DNA from: an uncultured Ruminococcus sp. | Lineage (GTDB): Bacteria; Bacillota; Clostridia; Oscillospirales; Ruminococcaceae | Assembly (NCBI RefSeq): GCF_937915125.1 | Contig: NZ_CALDMP010000077.1 | Location: forward strand, 1 to 53,368 | Length of the DNA stretch: 53,368 nucleotides | Direction of reading: 5' to 3' | In this document: positions 17,048 to 25,571 of the stretch, in pieces | Numbering within the stretch: position 1 is the first letter of the stretch | Layout of the letters: each line of letters begins with the position of its first letter | Notes under the pieces: generated by a model | What the model was told of the DNA's origin: nothing | Databases searched by the model: none | The model's input: the letters and a program-made list of their open reading frames with translations, nothing else | Position numbers and translations under genes: made by a program

Positions 17048-18337
17048 TTACTGAATCGCCTGGAAACCGTGCTCCAGATCCGCCAGAATATCGTCAATAT
17101 GCTCCGTACCGATGGAGAGACGAACTGTTGTGGCAGTAATGCCGGCTGCCAGCAGTTCCTCCTCTGTCATCTGGGAGTGTGTGGTAGAAGCCGGATGAAT
17201 GACCAGAGACTTTACATCTGCCACATTTGCCAGCAGAGAGAACAGCTCCAGAGATTCCGTAAACTTCTGCGCCTGTTCCTTTGTACCATTCAGTTCAAAG
17301 GTGAAGATGGATGCGCCGCCGTTGGGATAATACTTGTCGTACAGTTCCTTGTCACGTCCGGTTGCCAGAGACGGGTGATTTACCTGCTTTACCTGGGGAT
17401 GCTTCTTCAGGAATTCTACTACCTTCAGGGCATTCTCCACATGGCGCTCCACACGCAGGGACAGTGTTTCCAGACCCTGTAACAGCAGGAACGAATGGAA
17501 AGGAGACAGGCATGCGCCGGTATCTCTCATGAGGGTCGTGCGAAGCTTCATGATATAGGCAATATTGCCGCATGCTTCGGTAAAGACAACACCATGATAG
17601 GACGGATTCGGCTTGGACAGACCCGGATACTTGTCGCTTGCTGCCCAGTCAAACGTACCGCCGTCCACAACAACACCGCCCATAACAGTACCATGGCCGC
17701 CGATGAACTTGGTTGCGGAATGTACCACGATATCTGCGCCGTGCTCCAGCGGACGGAACAGGAACGGTGTTGCAAAGGTATTGTCCACAATGAGAGGCAC
17801 GCCGTTCTTGTGTGCGATCTCGGCAATAGCCTCCATATCAACTACATCGGAGTTGGGGTTGCCCAGAGATTCTACATAGACAGCCTTGGTGTTGGGGCGG
17901 ATGGCATCAGCGATATTCTTCGGATCGTGTGCATCCACGAAGGTAGTCTCAATACCGATCTCCTGGAATGTATTGGCGAACAGGTTATAAGTACCGCCGT
18001 AAACGGTCTGGGAAGAAACGATATGATCCCCTGCACCGGCAATATTGCGGATGGCATAATCAATTGCTGCCGAGCCGGATGCTGTTGCCAGTGCTGCTGC
18101 GCCGCCTTCCAGAGAAGCGATACGCTGTTCGAATACATCATTGGTGGGGTTCATGAGACGAGTGTAGATATTGCCGGGCTCTGTCAGTCCAAAGCGGCCT
18201 GCCGCCTGGGCGGAATCCTTGAATACATAAGAAGTTGTGGCATAGATCGGCACAGCTCTTGCGTCTGTGGTGGGGTCAGCCTGTTCCTGTCCTACATGTA
18301 CCTGTCTTGTCTCGAAACGATAATTCTGATTTGCCAT
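17048..18337 (-). CDS. metY: O-acetylhomoserine sulfhydrylase
   Basis: 429 aa PLP enzyme of the Cys/Met metabolism family, the length typical of OAH sulfhydrylases (cystathionine synthases are nearer 380-400). The PLP lysine is in SATKFIGGHG. ARAVPIYATTSYVF and YTRLMNPT also fit the family. It makes homocysteine from O-acetylhomoserine and sulfide. It has its own promoter with a short leader, and no SAM riboswitch or T-box is visible. Confidence 0.92.
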   Translation of the reverse strand: MANQNYRFETRQVHVGQEQADPTTDARAVPIYATTSYVFKDSAQAAGRFGLTEPGNIYTRLMNPTNDVFEQRIASLEGGAAALATASGSAAIDYAIRNIAGAGDHIVSSQTVYGGTYNLFANTFQEIGIETTFVDAHDPKNIADAIRPNTKAVYVESLGNPNSDVVDMEAIAEIAHKNGVPLIVDNTFATPFLFRPLEHGADIVVHSATKFIGGHGTVMGGVVVDGGTFDWAASDKYPGLSKPNPSYHGVVFTEACGNIAYIMKLRTTLMRDTGACLSPFHSFLLLQGLETLSLRVERHVENALKVVEFLKKHPQVKQVNHPSLATGRDKELYDKYYPNGGASIFTFELNGTKEQAQKFTESLELFSLLANVADVKSLVIHPASTTHSQMTEEELLAAGITATTVRLSIGTEHIDDILADLEHGFQAIQ

Positions 18338-18393
18338 AATTTTAATTCCTTTCTATTCAGCCGCCCGAAGGGGAGGATTTTTTCTACACTGCT

Positions 18394-18422
18394 ATTATAT
18401 CACTATATTCCTATATCGTCAA
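18394..18422 (-). promoter_or_regulatory. sigma-A promoter of metY
   Basis: Minus strand TTGACG (18422-18417), 17-bp spacer, TATAAT (18399-18394). Confidence 0.8.
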
Positions 18423-18540
18423 TAGGTTTTATATGTATTTATGGAATATTTGCAATTTGTACAAAACTATGCCGGTGTTTGAGATTGTAATGCCGCAGGT
18501 AACTGTACCACGTTTTTGGGGATTAAGATTAAGATTGCGT

Positions 18541-18567
18541 TGTAAACGTCCCACCGGGACGTTTACA
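18541..18567. repeat. 12-bp perfect hairpin
   Basis: TGTAAACGTCCC pairs with GGGACGTTTACA around an ACC loop, followed by AGATTTT. It could end a plus-strand transcript, but no gene precedes it. Further short palindromes fill 18600-18680. Confidence 0.6.
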
Positions 18568-18685
18568 AGATTTTACTTGATGAGATGGTTTCACAAGGGG
18601 AAAGCGGTCTTGTTCGCTTTCCCCTCGAAAAGCTGTCGCTTTTCTCACCCCTTTTCTCCGCGCGCCGAAAGTACGGCGCAGGGTG

Positions 18686-18727
18686 TTTCGCCGCCTGCGG
18701 GCGGCGACCAGGGACGCTGTCCCTGGA
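18686..18727 (+). repeat. GC-rich hairpin repeat, copy 1
   Basis: CGCCGCCTGCGGGCGGCG and CCAGGGACGCTGTCCCTGG are two adjacent hairpins. The same pair occurs on the opposite strand at 45282-45326. Confidence 0.7.
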
Positions 18728-18798
18728 CTCTGCCAGCATTTTTGAAAAATTGCTGGATCAAAAAACTTCATTGCCGCCTGCGGCGTGGTGATATTTTA

Positions 18799-18972
18799 AG
18801 GCAATACCGCGCAAAGATTGTGCGTCAGATGCGCCGTCAGTTTTTTCGTCAGATGAAACAAAAAGCGGAGTGAATACTTTGTGTATTCACGAGCATTTTT
18901 GTGAAATATGACGGAAAATATGCAAGCATATGACGTGCAAAACCGCTAGGCGCTCTTTGTGCGGTGTTGCCT
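18799..18972 (+). repeat. MITE-like repeat, copy C (complete, 174 bp)
   Basis: AGGCAATACCGCGCAAAG to CTTTGTGCGGTGTTGCCT, flanked by TA on both sides. Internal hairpin and GTCAGAT repeats as in copy B. It lies in the 690-bp gap between metY and the deacetylase gene, where I see no coding sequence. Confidence 0.9.
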
Positions 18973-18985
18973 TAAATGACTGATT

Positions 18986-19020
18986 TTATAAAAACAACCC
19001 GACGGGCTTGCCGGGTCGTT
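18986..19020 (-). terminator. terminator of the pdaA-like gene
   Basis: On the minus strand ACGACCCG pairs with CGGGTTGT (one G-U pair) and is followed by TTTTATAAAA, 12 bp past the stop codon. Confidence 0.7.
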
Positions 19021-19032
19021 TCGTTGTTCTGC

Positions 19033-19776
19033 TTAAAGGGTATATCCGTCGGCACGAAGTGCGTCAATGAGATCCCCCAGAATTTCCGCATTGGTGGAAG
19101 AAACCGAGTGCAGCAGCAAAATCTCGCCGCCGTGGGCATGATCCTCCAATCGTTCCAGAGATTGTGCCGGGTCGGGCTGGGCATCTGTTTTCCAGTCCAC
19201 ATAGGCATCGCTCCAGAACAGGGTGCGGTAGCCGCATTCCTGTGCGGTCTCCAGTGCCGCCTCGGAATATTCTCCGCAGGGGCAGCGGAAATACTGCATT
19301 TCATAGTCATAGGTGTCCAGCACATACTGGTGCAGATCCATGATCTCCGCCTTTGCCTCAGATTCCGACAATGTCGGCAGGCTGGCGTGGGTCATACCGT
19401 GGTTTCCCAGAGTGTGTCCCTCTGCAATCATCCGTTCCACCAGTTCTGTCTCCTTTTTGGCATAATCACCGGTCAGAAAGAAGATGGCGGATACGTTTTT
19501 CTCCTGCAATGTGTCCAGGATCTGTGCCGTATAGCCGTTTTCATAGCCCTGGTCAAAGGTCAGAATGATCTGGCTTCGATCGGGCGTTGTGGCATATGCG
19601 TCATATTCCGCATACTGTTCATCAAAAGCAAGCGCATCCAGCGGTCGGTTTTCGCTGTCCACCGCCGTGCCCTGCCCATAGCCGATGATCTGACTGCTGA
19701 CCGCACTGACAGGCGCCACCGGAATGACTGCCGCTGTCAGCAGTCCGGACATCATGCCAGCGATCCAACGGTTCAT
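19033..19776 (-). CDS. pdaA: polysaccharide deacetylase, PdaA-like (spore cortex)
   Basis: 247 aa. An N-terminal signal segment (about 1-26) precedes a NodB-type domain. Motif 1 is LTFDQGYENGY (73-82); the variant second Asp and the following YENGY resemble PdaA, which has Asn there, rather than general NodB enzymes (FDDG). Motif 2 is GNHGMTHASLP and motif 3 RCPCGEYS. PdaA removes the acetyl group from N-acetylmuramic acid so that muramic delta-lactam can form in spore cortex. The upstream forespore-type promoter supports this. GGAGG lies 11 nt before the ATG. Confidence 0.82.
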   Translation of the reverse strand: MNRWIAGMMSGLLTAAVIPVAPVSAVSSQIIGYGQGTAVDSENRPLDALAFDEQYAEYDAYATTPDRSQIILTFDQGYENGYTAQILDTLQEKNVSAIFFLTGDYAKKETELVERMIAEGHTLGNHGMTHASLPTLSESEAKAEIMDLHQYVLDTYDYEMQYFRCPCGEYSEAALETAQECGYRTLFWSDAYVDWKTDAQPDPAQSLERLEDHAHGGEILLLHSVSSTNAEILGDLIDALRADGYTL

Positions 19777-19815
19777 ATTGCATTCGCCTCCTTATTGCTG
19801 CTGTTGCAGCGGAGT

Positions 19816-19846
19816 TAGTATGCCCATGGACAGAATAATTTATACA
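19816..19846 (-). promoter_or_regulatory. sigma-G-type forespore promoter of the pdaA-like gene
   Basis: Minus strand TGTATA (19846-19841), 18-bp spacer, CATACTA (19822-19816). This fits the known sigma-G pattern (GnATR and CATnnTA) and not sigma-A. B. subtilis pdaA is known to be forespore-expressed. Confidence 0.7.
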
Positions 19847-19863
19847 AACGGAATAGACAAAAA

Positions 19864-19901
19864 GTTATCCTCCGTTCCAGCACATCGCAGGTTCGGAGGA
19901 T
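19864..19901 (-). terminator. terminator downstream of ireB
   Basis: ATCCTCCG (19867-19874) pairs with CGGAGGAT (19894-19901). On the minus strand AACTTTTTG follows. It lies about 115 bp after the ireB stop. Confidence 0.65.
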
Positions 19902-20015
19902 ATTTCCGACAGCCTTTGTTCCGCTTGTACGCAGAATGCCGTGCTGTTTCTGTACGATCATAGAAATGCTCATTCATGTATTCTGCCTTGTCTCCGGCAG
20001 AGCATGGGATGACGC

Positions 20016-20261
20016 TCAGTTGCCCAAATAGGACTTTACCAATGCCTGGAGCAGCTCATCCCGGTCGATGTGCCGGATGAGACTTCTGGCATTGTTATAT
20101 GTGGTTATGTAGGTGGGATCCTCGGAGAGGATGTAGCCTACAATCTGATTTACCGGATTATATCCCTTTTTCGTGAGCGCATCATATACAAGCATCAGCG
20201 TTTTCTTCATCTCGATCTCTTTTTCATCATTGACAGAAAACGTCATGGTTTTATCATACAT
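20016..20261 (-). CDS. ireB: IreB family regulatory phosphoprotein (UPF0297)
   Basis: 81 aa. YDALTKKGYNPVNQIVGYI and YITTYNNARSLIR are hallmark segments of the IreB/UPF0297 family. In Enterococcus faecalis IreB is a substrate of the IreK Ser/Thr kinase and lowers cephalosporin resistance. Threonines in the N-terminal KTMTFSV segment fit the phosphorylated region. GGAGG lies 10 nt before the ATG. Family partners such as ruvX/yqgF and alaS are not next to it here. Confidence 0.93.
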   Translation of the reverse strand: MYDKTMTFSVNDEKEIEMKKTLMLVYDALTKKGYNPVNQIVGYILSEDPTYITTYNNARSLIRHIDRDELLQALVKSYLGN

Positions 20262-20298
20262 GATAAATCAACCTCCTTCGGAACTTGGATACTTTTCT

Positions 20299-20327
20299 AT
20301 TATATCCGAATTTTATGCGATGCACAA
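20299..20327 (-). promoter_or_regulatory. sigma-A promoter of ireB
   Basis: Minus strand TTGTGC (20327-20322), 17-bp spacer, TATAAT (20304-20299). Confidence 0.7.
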
Positions 20328-20420
20328 GAGATTCCTACTTTTTTTGCCGTTTTGCAACTGAATACACCTTGTTTTTTGTGCAACATGACGAATGATTTGT
20401 GCTATTTTCCAATATGTACA

Positions 20421-20448
20421 GAGAAAGGGACTGGTTTGTCCCTTTCTC
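20421..20448 (-). terminator. hairpin downstream of the DUF1540 gene
   Basis: Perfect 11-bp arms GAGAAAGGGAC / GTCCCTTTCTC with a 6-nt loop, 25 bp past the stop codon. No T run follows on the minus strand, so terminator function is uncertain. Confidence 0.5.
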
Positions 20449-20473
20449 CGGCATGGTTTCGCCTGGGTTCTTC

Positions 20474-20659
20474 TTAGCCCTGTGCGCCGGTGGTGCGCTT
20501 TACGAAAGAATCGCAGTTGGTACACTCCGGTACAGTGGGGTTGGACTCGTGTGTGCCTACACAGATGCAGTCCAGACCGCAGTAGTTCTCTGTCACCATG
20601 TTATACTTACACTGGGTAACAGAGCATTTGATGTTGCTGTTTTTCTTTTTCATTTCCAT
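20474..20659 (-). CDS. DUF1540 domain protein
   Basis: 61 aa with seven cysteines. The pattern CSVTQCKYN, then YCGLDCICVG, matches DUF1540, a small domain common in Firmicutes and often found in spore-formers. It may bind a metal; the function is unknown. GGAG lies 8 nt before the ATG at 20659. A monocistronic gene followed by a long hairpin. Confidence 0.88.
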   Translation of the reverse strand: MEMKKKNSNIKCSVTQCKYNMVTENYCGLDCICVGTHESNPTVPECTNCDSFVKRTTGAQG

Positions 20660-20739
20660 GGCAAATTCTCCAGTTCTGAAAATGTTACTGCTGCGGCAGC
20701 ATGTCCCATTTCTGCCGCCCCGCTGGAACGACGTTATTT

Positions 20740-20787
20740 AGGCAATACCGCGCAAAGCCGACAGGCGCTCTTTGTGCAGCGTTGCCT
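20740..20787 (+). repeat. MITE-like repeat, copy E (48-bp internal-deletion derivative)
   Basis: The left end AGGCAATACCGCGCAAAG is joined directly to the right end CCGACAGGCGCTC...GCGTTGCCT. The deletion falls between two CAAAG copies present in the full element, so it probably arose by short-homology recombination. Confidence 0.8.
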
Positions 20788-20880
20788 TTATAAGCAGACT
20801 GCCGTATCAGTACAGTTCCAGTATGCCCGTTCCTGCAAATTCTATGCACAAACCTGCAAATGTTTTGTGGTTTTTTCGAA

Positions 20881-20910
20881 TTGACAAAAAAGTAGAAAAA
20901 ATGATATGAT
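20881..20910 (+). promoter_or_regulatory. distal promoter upstream of the scaffoldin-like gene
   Basis: TTGACA, 18-bp spacer, TATGAT. About 245 nt before the start codon; it could give a long leader or a separate short RNA. Confidence 0.65.
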
Positions 20911-21090
20911 AAAAATAGAAAATGGGGATTTTTTACATCACAGTGAACAATGTGCATCATCACAGTATCCTAACTTTTCCCTGTATTGCAGAAAAAACAT
21001 CTGGAATCCTGTCTTTTTCACAACGGCAGACAAAATCCCCAAAACCGCCCAAAATTTGTGTGCATTTTGCATGAAGTTTACAATATTACG

Positions 21091-21119
21091 TTGACTTTTA
21101 TATGCAAATATGATACAAT
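21091..21119 (+). promoter_or_regulatory. proximal promoter of the scaffoldin-like gene
   Basis: TTGACT, 17-bp spacer, TACAAT, giving a leader of about 36 nt. Confidence 0.75.
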
Positions 21120-21162
21120 AAATAATGAAGCAATTGGGATTTTCATGAAAGGATGGATGACT

Positions 21163-23748
21163 ATGAAAAGAATATCGCAGCGATGTATGGCGATTCTCAC
21201 CGCGATGCTGATGGCACTGGCTATGTTGACTGTACTTGCAGCATCTCTGCCCCGGGAATCTGTCTCGGCAGAATCTTCTGTGCCGACCCTGCATATCGGT
21301 TCGGTACAGATCGACATGGAACAACTGGAAAAAGATCACTATCTGGTGACTGTTCCCATTACATTCCCCGACAACCCTGGTTTTGAAATTCTGCAGTGCG
21401 GCGTTTCGTGGGATACACAGCATATGGTCGCACTGGGCGGAAGATGTACCAATGATGAAACATCTCCGCTGTTCGCATATTCCCCCAACAATGATTTCAT
21501 GTGGGCAACTTATCTTGGAAAATTCAGCGGAACAGATCTGTTCTCTGTTACATTCCAGCTCAGCGAAGATGTACAGGTGGGAGAAAGCTTCCCCATAAAT
21601 GGCGTTTATGAAGATTATAACCACAACCCGGCGCAGTATGCCAACTCATCTATGGAGCATTTTAACCTGGAGTATATCTCCGGAAGCATTACGATTGTAA
21701 ATAATGTGATTCCGGAAGTCAGCCTGGAAATCGGCGAAGAAGGTGTTGCAAAGGCATCCATGCGGGATCTGGAGGAGAACGACTATATCGTAGAAGTTCC
21801 CATCCGTGCCACCGTCAACAACGGATTCTGTGGCATGGAGTTCGGCGTTGCATGGGACAACACCCAGCTCATCGCCGAAGCGCCGTCCGGCAACACGCCG
21901 GACGGTCTGTCCCTGCTGCCCACCTTTGATAACGACAGCGGAACAGGATGGGTTCAGGTTTTTGCCGACGAACGATATACCGGCAGCGACATCTGTACCC
22001 TGCGGTTCCGTGTACCGGATAATGCGAAGCCAGCGAGCTCCTATGAGATCCGCCTCACTGAAACAGGCTCCGGCGGAGAAAAAGCAGACGTCACCAATTC
22101 TGACAACAATTCGGGCACGCTAAACCTGTGCGTGGGCACCATCCGCATTACTTCGACACAACCGGTAAGTTCCTATGCAAACGGCATCGTTTCTCTGCCG
22201 GACATTGAGATCACACCGGAAGATCTGGCAGCAAATGATTATCTCATCCATGTGCCCGTATGTATCTCCAAAAACAGCGCCTTTACCCAGCTGGAATTCG
22301 GCGTTTCCTGGAACACAAATGATCTGAACCTTGTGGACTGTATCTGCGACGATGACAAAAACCTGGGTATGCTGACATCGTATTACGGCACAGGCGGCGG
22401 TATCTGGCTGCCCTTTCTCTACCGGGGTAAAAACGGCGCATATGTGGGCACTTCCCTTTGTACCATAAGCTTCCGGATTCGGCCGGATGCTGAGCCTGGA
22501 GACGTGTTCGAGCTGACAACCGCCGAATCTGACGGAGAAGGCGCTACTGCAATGATCGCCAACATCAAGGGTGAGTCCGGAAAAATCAGACTCAACTCCG
22601 GCAGCATTTCTATCGTATCTTCCGAACGAAGAGATGCAGTTGCATCGGTCAAGGTCGGGGATGTGGCCATTACCATGGATCAGCTGGAATATGATGATTA
22701 TCAGGTGACTGTTCCCATTGCGCTTACCAAAAATGACGGCATTGCTTCAGTGGCATTCGGCGTTTCCTGGGACGCTGATACGGCGTTTCCTATGGATGCA
22801 GTAAGCTATAACCAGGAGTGCCTGGGACTGCAGTCCAACTTTTATACAGATGCGGGGATGATCTGGCTCAATTATATCAGCATCGACCCCAATGATAATT
22901 ATGTCTACTATAATGTTAAACTAGGCTCTATTGTCTTGGAACTATCTGAAACCGTCCAGCCGGGTGATGTGATCCAGCTTTCGGCTGTGAACACCGCCGC
23001 AAACGGCGTGGCAGCAAGTGCTGTGGATGCCAGCGGTGACTCCACCATTCCGCTTCTGGAATCCGGTTCTATCCGTATCATTGATGATACGATCACGACA
23101 GAAGAGACTACCGAAACGACACCGCCCCAGGAAACAACAACGACAACGACAACAACGATAACAACATCATCAACAACAGAAAGTACTTCCATAGAAAGCA
23201 CTTCCGCAGAAAGCACAACAGAGACAACAACGACTGTCACAACACAGACGACCGCTTCTGCAACGGTTGTCACAGAAACACACACAACTACGCAGAAAAC
23301 CGGCAACCGCCTAGAACGGGAAAGTCTCAGTATCGCAGTAGGCAAAAGCATTTCCCTCACATTTCTCCCGGAAAAGGGAGACGGCGATGACTGTGTATGG
23401 CTCAGCAATGATCCTAAGATCGCCTCGCTGACTGCCGGAAACACGCCTGCCCAAGTCATGATCTCCGGAAATGCCATCGGCACAACGGAAGTGATGGTGC
23501 TCTATGATGGACAGGTCTATACCTGTAAGGTAACCGTTACATCAGGAGATCGTTTCGGCGATATCAATCTGGACAACACCAAGGATCTCACCGATCTGGT
23601 TCTGCTGAACAAGTGTATCGCAGGCTCACTGGGCGATCTCTCCTCAGAAGCACTGGAAAATGCAGACATCAATCAGGACGACTATATCGACTGCAAAGAT
23701 GCACTGCTCTTGTTACAGCAGCTGCTCGAAGCAGGAATCATCGCATGA
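21163..23748 (+). CDS. secreted scaffoldin-like protein: four cohesin-like modules, Thr linker, Ig-like domain, dockerin
   Basis: 861 aa from the ATG at 21163, 9 nt after AAAGGA; earlier in-frame ATGs (21145, 21157) lack a site. Signal peptide 1-36. Four diverged cohesin-like modules lie at about 40-179, 185-331, 342-485 and 493-640. Each opens with a beta strand pair around VTVPI or VEVPI, then a GVSW or GVAW strand, and closes with GSI-IV. A Thr/Glu/Ser linker (643-713), a bacterial Ig-like (Big_2) domain (717-796) and a dockerin (798-861) with two calcium-loop repeats (GDINLDNTKDL, ADINQDDYIDC) follow. It should bind several dockerin enzymes and itself dock to a cell-surface or larger scaffold. 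Binding partners cannot be read from sequence; the modules could be cohesin-fold domains with other ligands. Confidence 0.8.
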   Translation: MKRISQRCMAILTAMLMALAMLTVLAASLPRESVSAESSVPTLHIGSVQIDMEQLEKDHYLVTVPITFPDNPGFEILQCGVSWDTQHMVALGGRCTNDETSPLFAYSPNNDFMWATYLGKFSGTDLFSVTFQLSEDVQVGESFPINGVYEDYNHNPAQYANSSMEHFNLEYISGSITIVNNVIPEVSLEIGEEGVAKASMRDLEENDYIVEVPIRATVNNGFCGMEFGVAWDNTQLIAEAPSGNTPDGLSLLPTFDNDSGTGWVQVFADERYTGSDICTLRFRVPDNAKPASSYEIRLTETGSGGEKADVTNSDNNSGTLNLCVGTIRITSTQPVSSYANGIVSLPDIEITPEDLAANDYLIHVPVCISKNSAFTQLEFGVSWNTNDLNLVDCICDDDKNLGMLTSYYGTGGGIWLPFLYRGKNGAYVGTSLCTISFRIRPDAEPGDVFELTTAESDGEGATAMIANIKGESGKIRLNSGSISIVSSERRDAVASVKVGDVAITMDQLEYDDYQVTVPIALTKNDGIASVAFGVSWDADTAFPMDAVSYNQECLGLQSNFYTDAGMIWLNYISIDPNDNYVYYNVKLGSIVLELSETVQPGDVIQLSAVNTAANGVAASAVDASGDSTIPLLESGSIRIIDDTITTEETTETTPPQETTTTTTTTITTSSTTESTSIESTSAESTTETTTTVTTQTTASATVVTETHTTTQKTGNRLERESLSIAVGKSISLTFLPEKGDGDDCVWLSNDPKIASLTAGNTPAQVMISGNAIGTTEVMVLYDGQVYTCKVTVTSGDRFGDINLDNTKDLTDLVLLNKCIAGSLGDLSSEALENADINQDDYIDCKDALLLLQQLLEAGIIA

Positions 23749-23808
23749 TTCCTGTGCGATACAGCAAATCACATACGAACTTTCCTCCTTTTTCCATACA
23801 CCTGAATA

Positions 23809-23858
23809 GACTGCTGCAAACCGGTAAAATCAAGGTTGTTTGCAGCAGTCCTTTTTTT
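23809..23858 (+). terminator. terminator of the scaffoldin-like gene
   Basis: 13-bp perfect arms GACTGCTGCAAAC / GTTTGCAGCAGTC followed by CTTTTTTTG. From here to the next promoter (24026) I see no feature. Confidence 0.92.
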
Positions 23859-24025
23859 GCATACTTTCCGAAAAAGCACACTTTTAAAATTCCATATTTA
23901 TCCATTCAAAATTTATAGTCAGAAGCAGATTTGTACCGATTCCCATGAAAAAAGCTAGTACCTGCAAGAGAAAACGGCGTTTTTGTCTTTTCTGTAAATT
24001 TTTAATAAGATTCGTAGACAGGGTT

Positions 24026-24054
24026 GCATTCCTGCGGAATCTATGGTAAAATAG
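24026..24054 (+). promoter_or_regulatory. promoter of the ROK-type regulator gene
   Basis: TTGCAT, 17-bp spacer, TAAAAT; leader about 125 nt. Confidence 0.65.
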
Positions 24055-24184
24055 ATAAATAAGAAGGGTGCAGTCAATCTGTATTAGATATTTTGCTGTA
24101 TTTTCCCATGCCAAAAAATTCGAAACGGCACAGCCTAACTGCACTGCGCAAAGCGACCGAAACAAATTGAAAGAGGAATCAAAA

Positions 24185-25411
24185 ATGAATGACTGTGGTA
24201 TTAGCAAGCTTGATTTAAAAAGACGAAATCGTATGCAGATTCTGCGAGTCGTCCGGGAACAGGGGCCTATTTCCCGTGTGGATATTTCCAGCATACTTCA
24301 GATCACGCGTGCAGCCGTAACCATTATTACAAATGAAATGATCGACCAGCACATTCTGGAAGAAATCGGCGAGGAACCGGTAGAGCCGGGCATGGAAGTC
24401 AGAAAAGGCCGCCGCAAAATTCTCCTGGACATCAACGAAACCTTTAAATTTGCCATCGGCGTTTATATTGATGAGAGAGAGATCTCCATCGGTCTGACTA
24501 CACTGAATTCCGCCGCATTGGACAAAAAAACCATTTCTCATGACGGCAGCATCTCTGTGTCGGAAATCATTGATCTGATCGATTCTTCTATTACGACCAT
24601 GCTGCAAAACAGCTGTCTGACAAAAGAAAATCTCCTGGGCATCGGTATCGGTGTCATGCCGTCTATGTATCAGAAAATGGGCTGTGAGACCAATCAAGAG
24701 GAAAAGCCCTGTTTCCCGGTATTCCAGCAGCAGCTGGAAGAGCGCACAGAGCTGACGGTATACATGGACAGCGCCATTACAGAGTTTGCTATGGCAGGCA
24801 TCCACTATAGAGAAAGTCACGCCAAATCAGAGAACCAGGTGTTCTTGTACTGGGATGACAAGCACTATTGTGCGATTCCCATGCACGGCAATATGCCCCT
24901 TGCAGGTGTCATGAACTCCGGCGATTTTGTGGAATCTCTCAGTGTCGACCCCAACGGAAAGCCTCTGGAGGGATATCCCCAGGGAAGTGTCCGTGCTGAG
25001 TTGTCCCCGGAGGCCCTTGGTGAACTGGTATCGCCGCTCTTCCAGGACGGCAAAACACCGGAGCTCAGCAGGCTCCTGGACGGCGACCTGTCCCGTATCA
25101 CACTGGCATCCCTGCTGACGGCATCCGAGACAGACGAGGCTCTGAAGCCTCTCGTTGCATCTGTTCTGAAAAAATTCTGCATGATGCTGTATAGTCTCCA
25201 CTGCCTGTACTTTACAGAATATATCTGTCTCTACCGCTTCGGTTTCACAGAACAAAATCTGGATATGATCCGGATGGCTGCAAATGAATTTGCCGGCGAA
25301 AAGTTTGCGGAATCGATTCTGCTCAGCCCCATCGGCGATCGTTATCATTTCCTCTGCGGCTGTACATATATCATCCAGCTTGGATTTTTCCAGCGGGGCG
25401 GTTTAGCATAA
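24185..25411 (+). CDS. ROK family transcriptional regulator, degenerate sugar-kinase domain
   Basis: 408 aa from the ATG at 24185 (GAGG 9 nt upstream). The N-terminal winged helix-turn-helix, about residues 8-60, contains ISRVDISSILQITRAAVT. The rest matches the size and layout of a ROK domain, with AIGVYIDEREISIGL where the ATP-binding DxGxT motif normally sits. The zinc-binding CxCGxxGCxE motif of ROK proteins is not visible, so it is probably a pure regulator. NagC/XylR relatives sense sugars. It lies between the scaffoldin gene and an aminotransferase, each with its own promoter; its targets are unknown. Confidence 0.75.
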   Translation: MNDCGISKLDLKRRNRMQILRVVREQGPISRVDISSILQITRAAVTIITNEMIDQHILEEIGEEPVEPGMEVRKGRRKILLDINETFKFAIGVYIDEREISIGLTTLNSAALDKKTISHDGSISVSEIIDLIDSSITTMLQNSCLTKENLLGIGIGVMPSMYQKMGCETNQEEKPCFPVFQQQLEERTELTVYMDSAITEFAMAGIHYRESHAKSENQVFLYWDDKHYCAIPMHGNMPLAGVMNSGDFVESLSVDPNGKPLEGYPQGSVRAELSPEALGELVSPLFQDGKTPELSRLLDGDLSRITLASLLTASETDEALKPLVASVLKKFCMMLYSLHCLYFTEYICLYRFGFTEQNLDMIRMAANEFAGEKFAESILLSPIGDRYHFLCGCTYIIQLGFFQRGGLA

Positions 25412-25461
25412 ACGGTAGAAAACAGGAAAAACCTTGCTTTTTGTTTTTTCTGCGAGAACAC

Positions 25462-25490
25462 TTGCACTCCAGTGAAAGATGTGGTATAAT
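25462..25490 (+). promoter_or_regulatory. sigma-A promoter of the aspartate aminotransferase gene
   Basis: TTGCAC, 17-bp spacer, TATAAT. Confidence 0.8.
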
Positions 25491-25503
25491 AGAATGCGAT
25501 GTG

Positions 25504-25560
25504 GCGGCAGCAATGCCGCACGACAGATTTTTGCAGAAGGAGCAGACCCGAAACCGGGTC
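25504..25560 (+). promoter_or_regulatory. structured leader before the aminotransferase gene
   Basis: Two small hairpins, GCGGCA-GCAA-TGCCGC (GNRA loop) at 25504-25519 and GACCCG-AAAC-CGGGTC at 25545-25560. The second abuts the ribosome site, so it could affect translation. I do not recognise a known riboswitch. Confidence 0.35.
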
Positions 25561-25571
25561 AGGTGAGGAAA

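Noticed and set aside
18338..18393. SAM riboswitch or T-box upstream of metY
   Set aside because: The leader is too short (about 50 nt) and no conserved core is visible.
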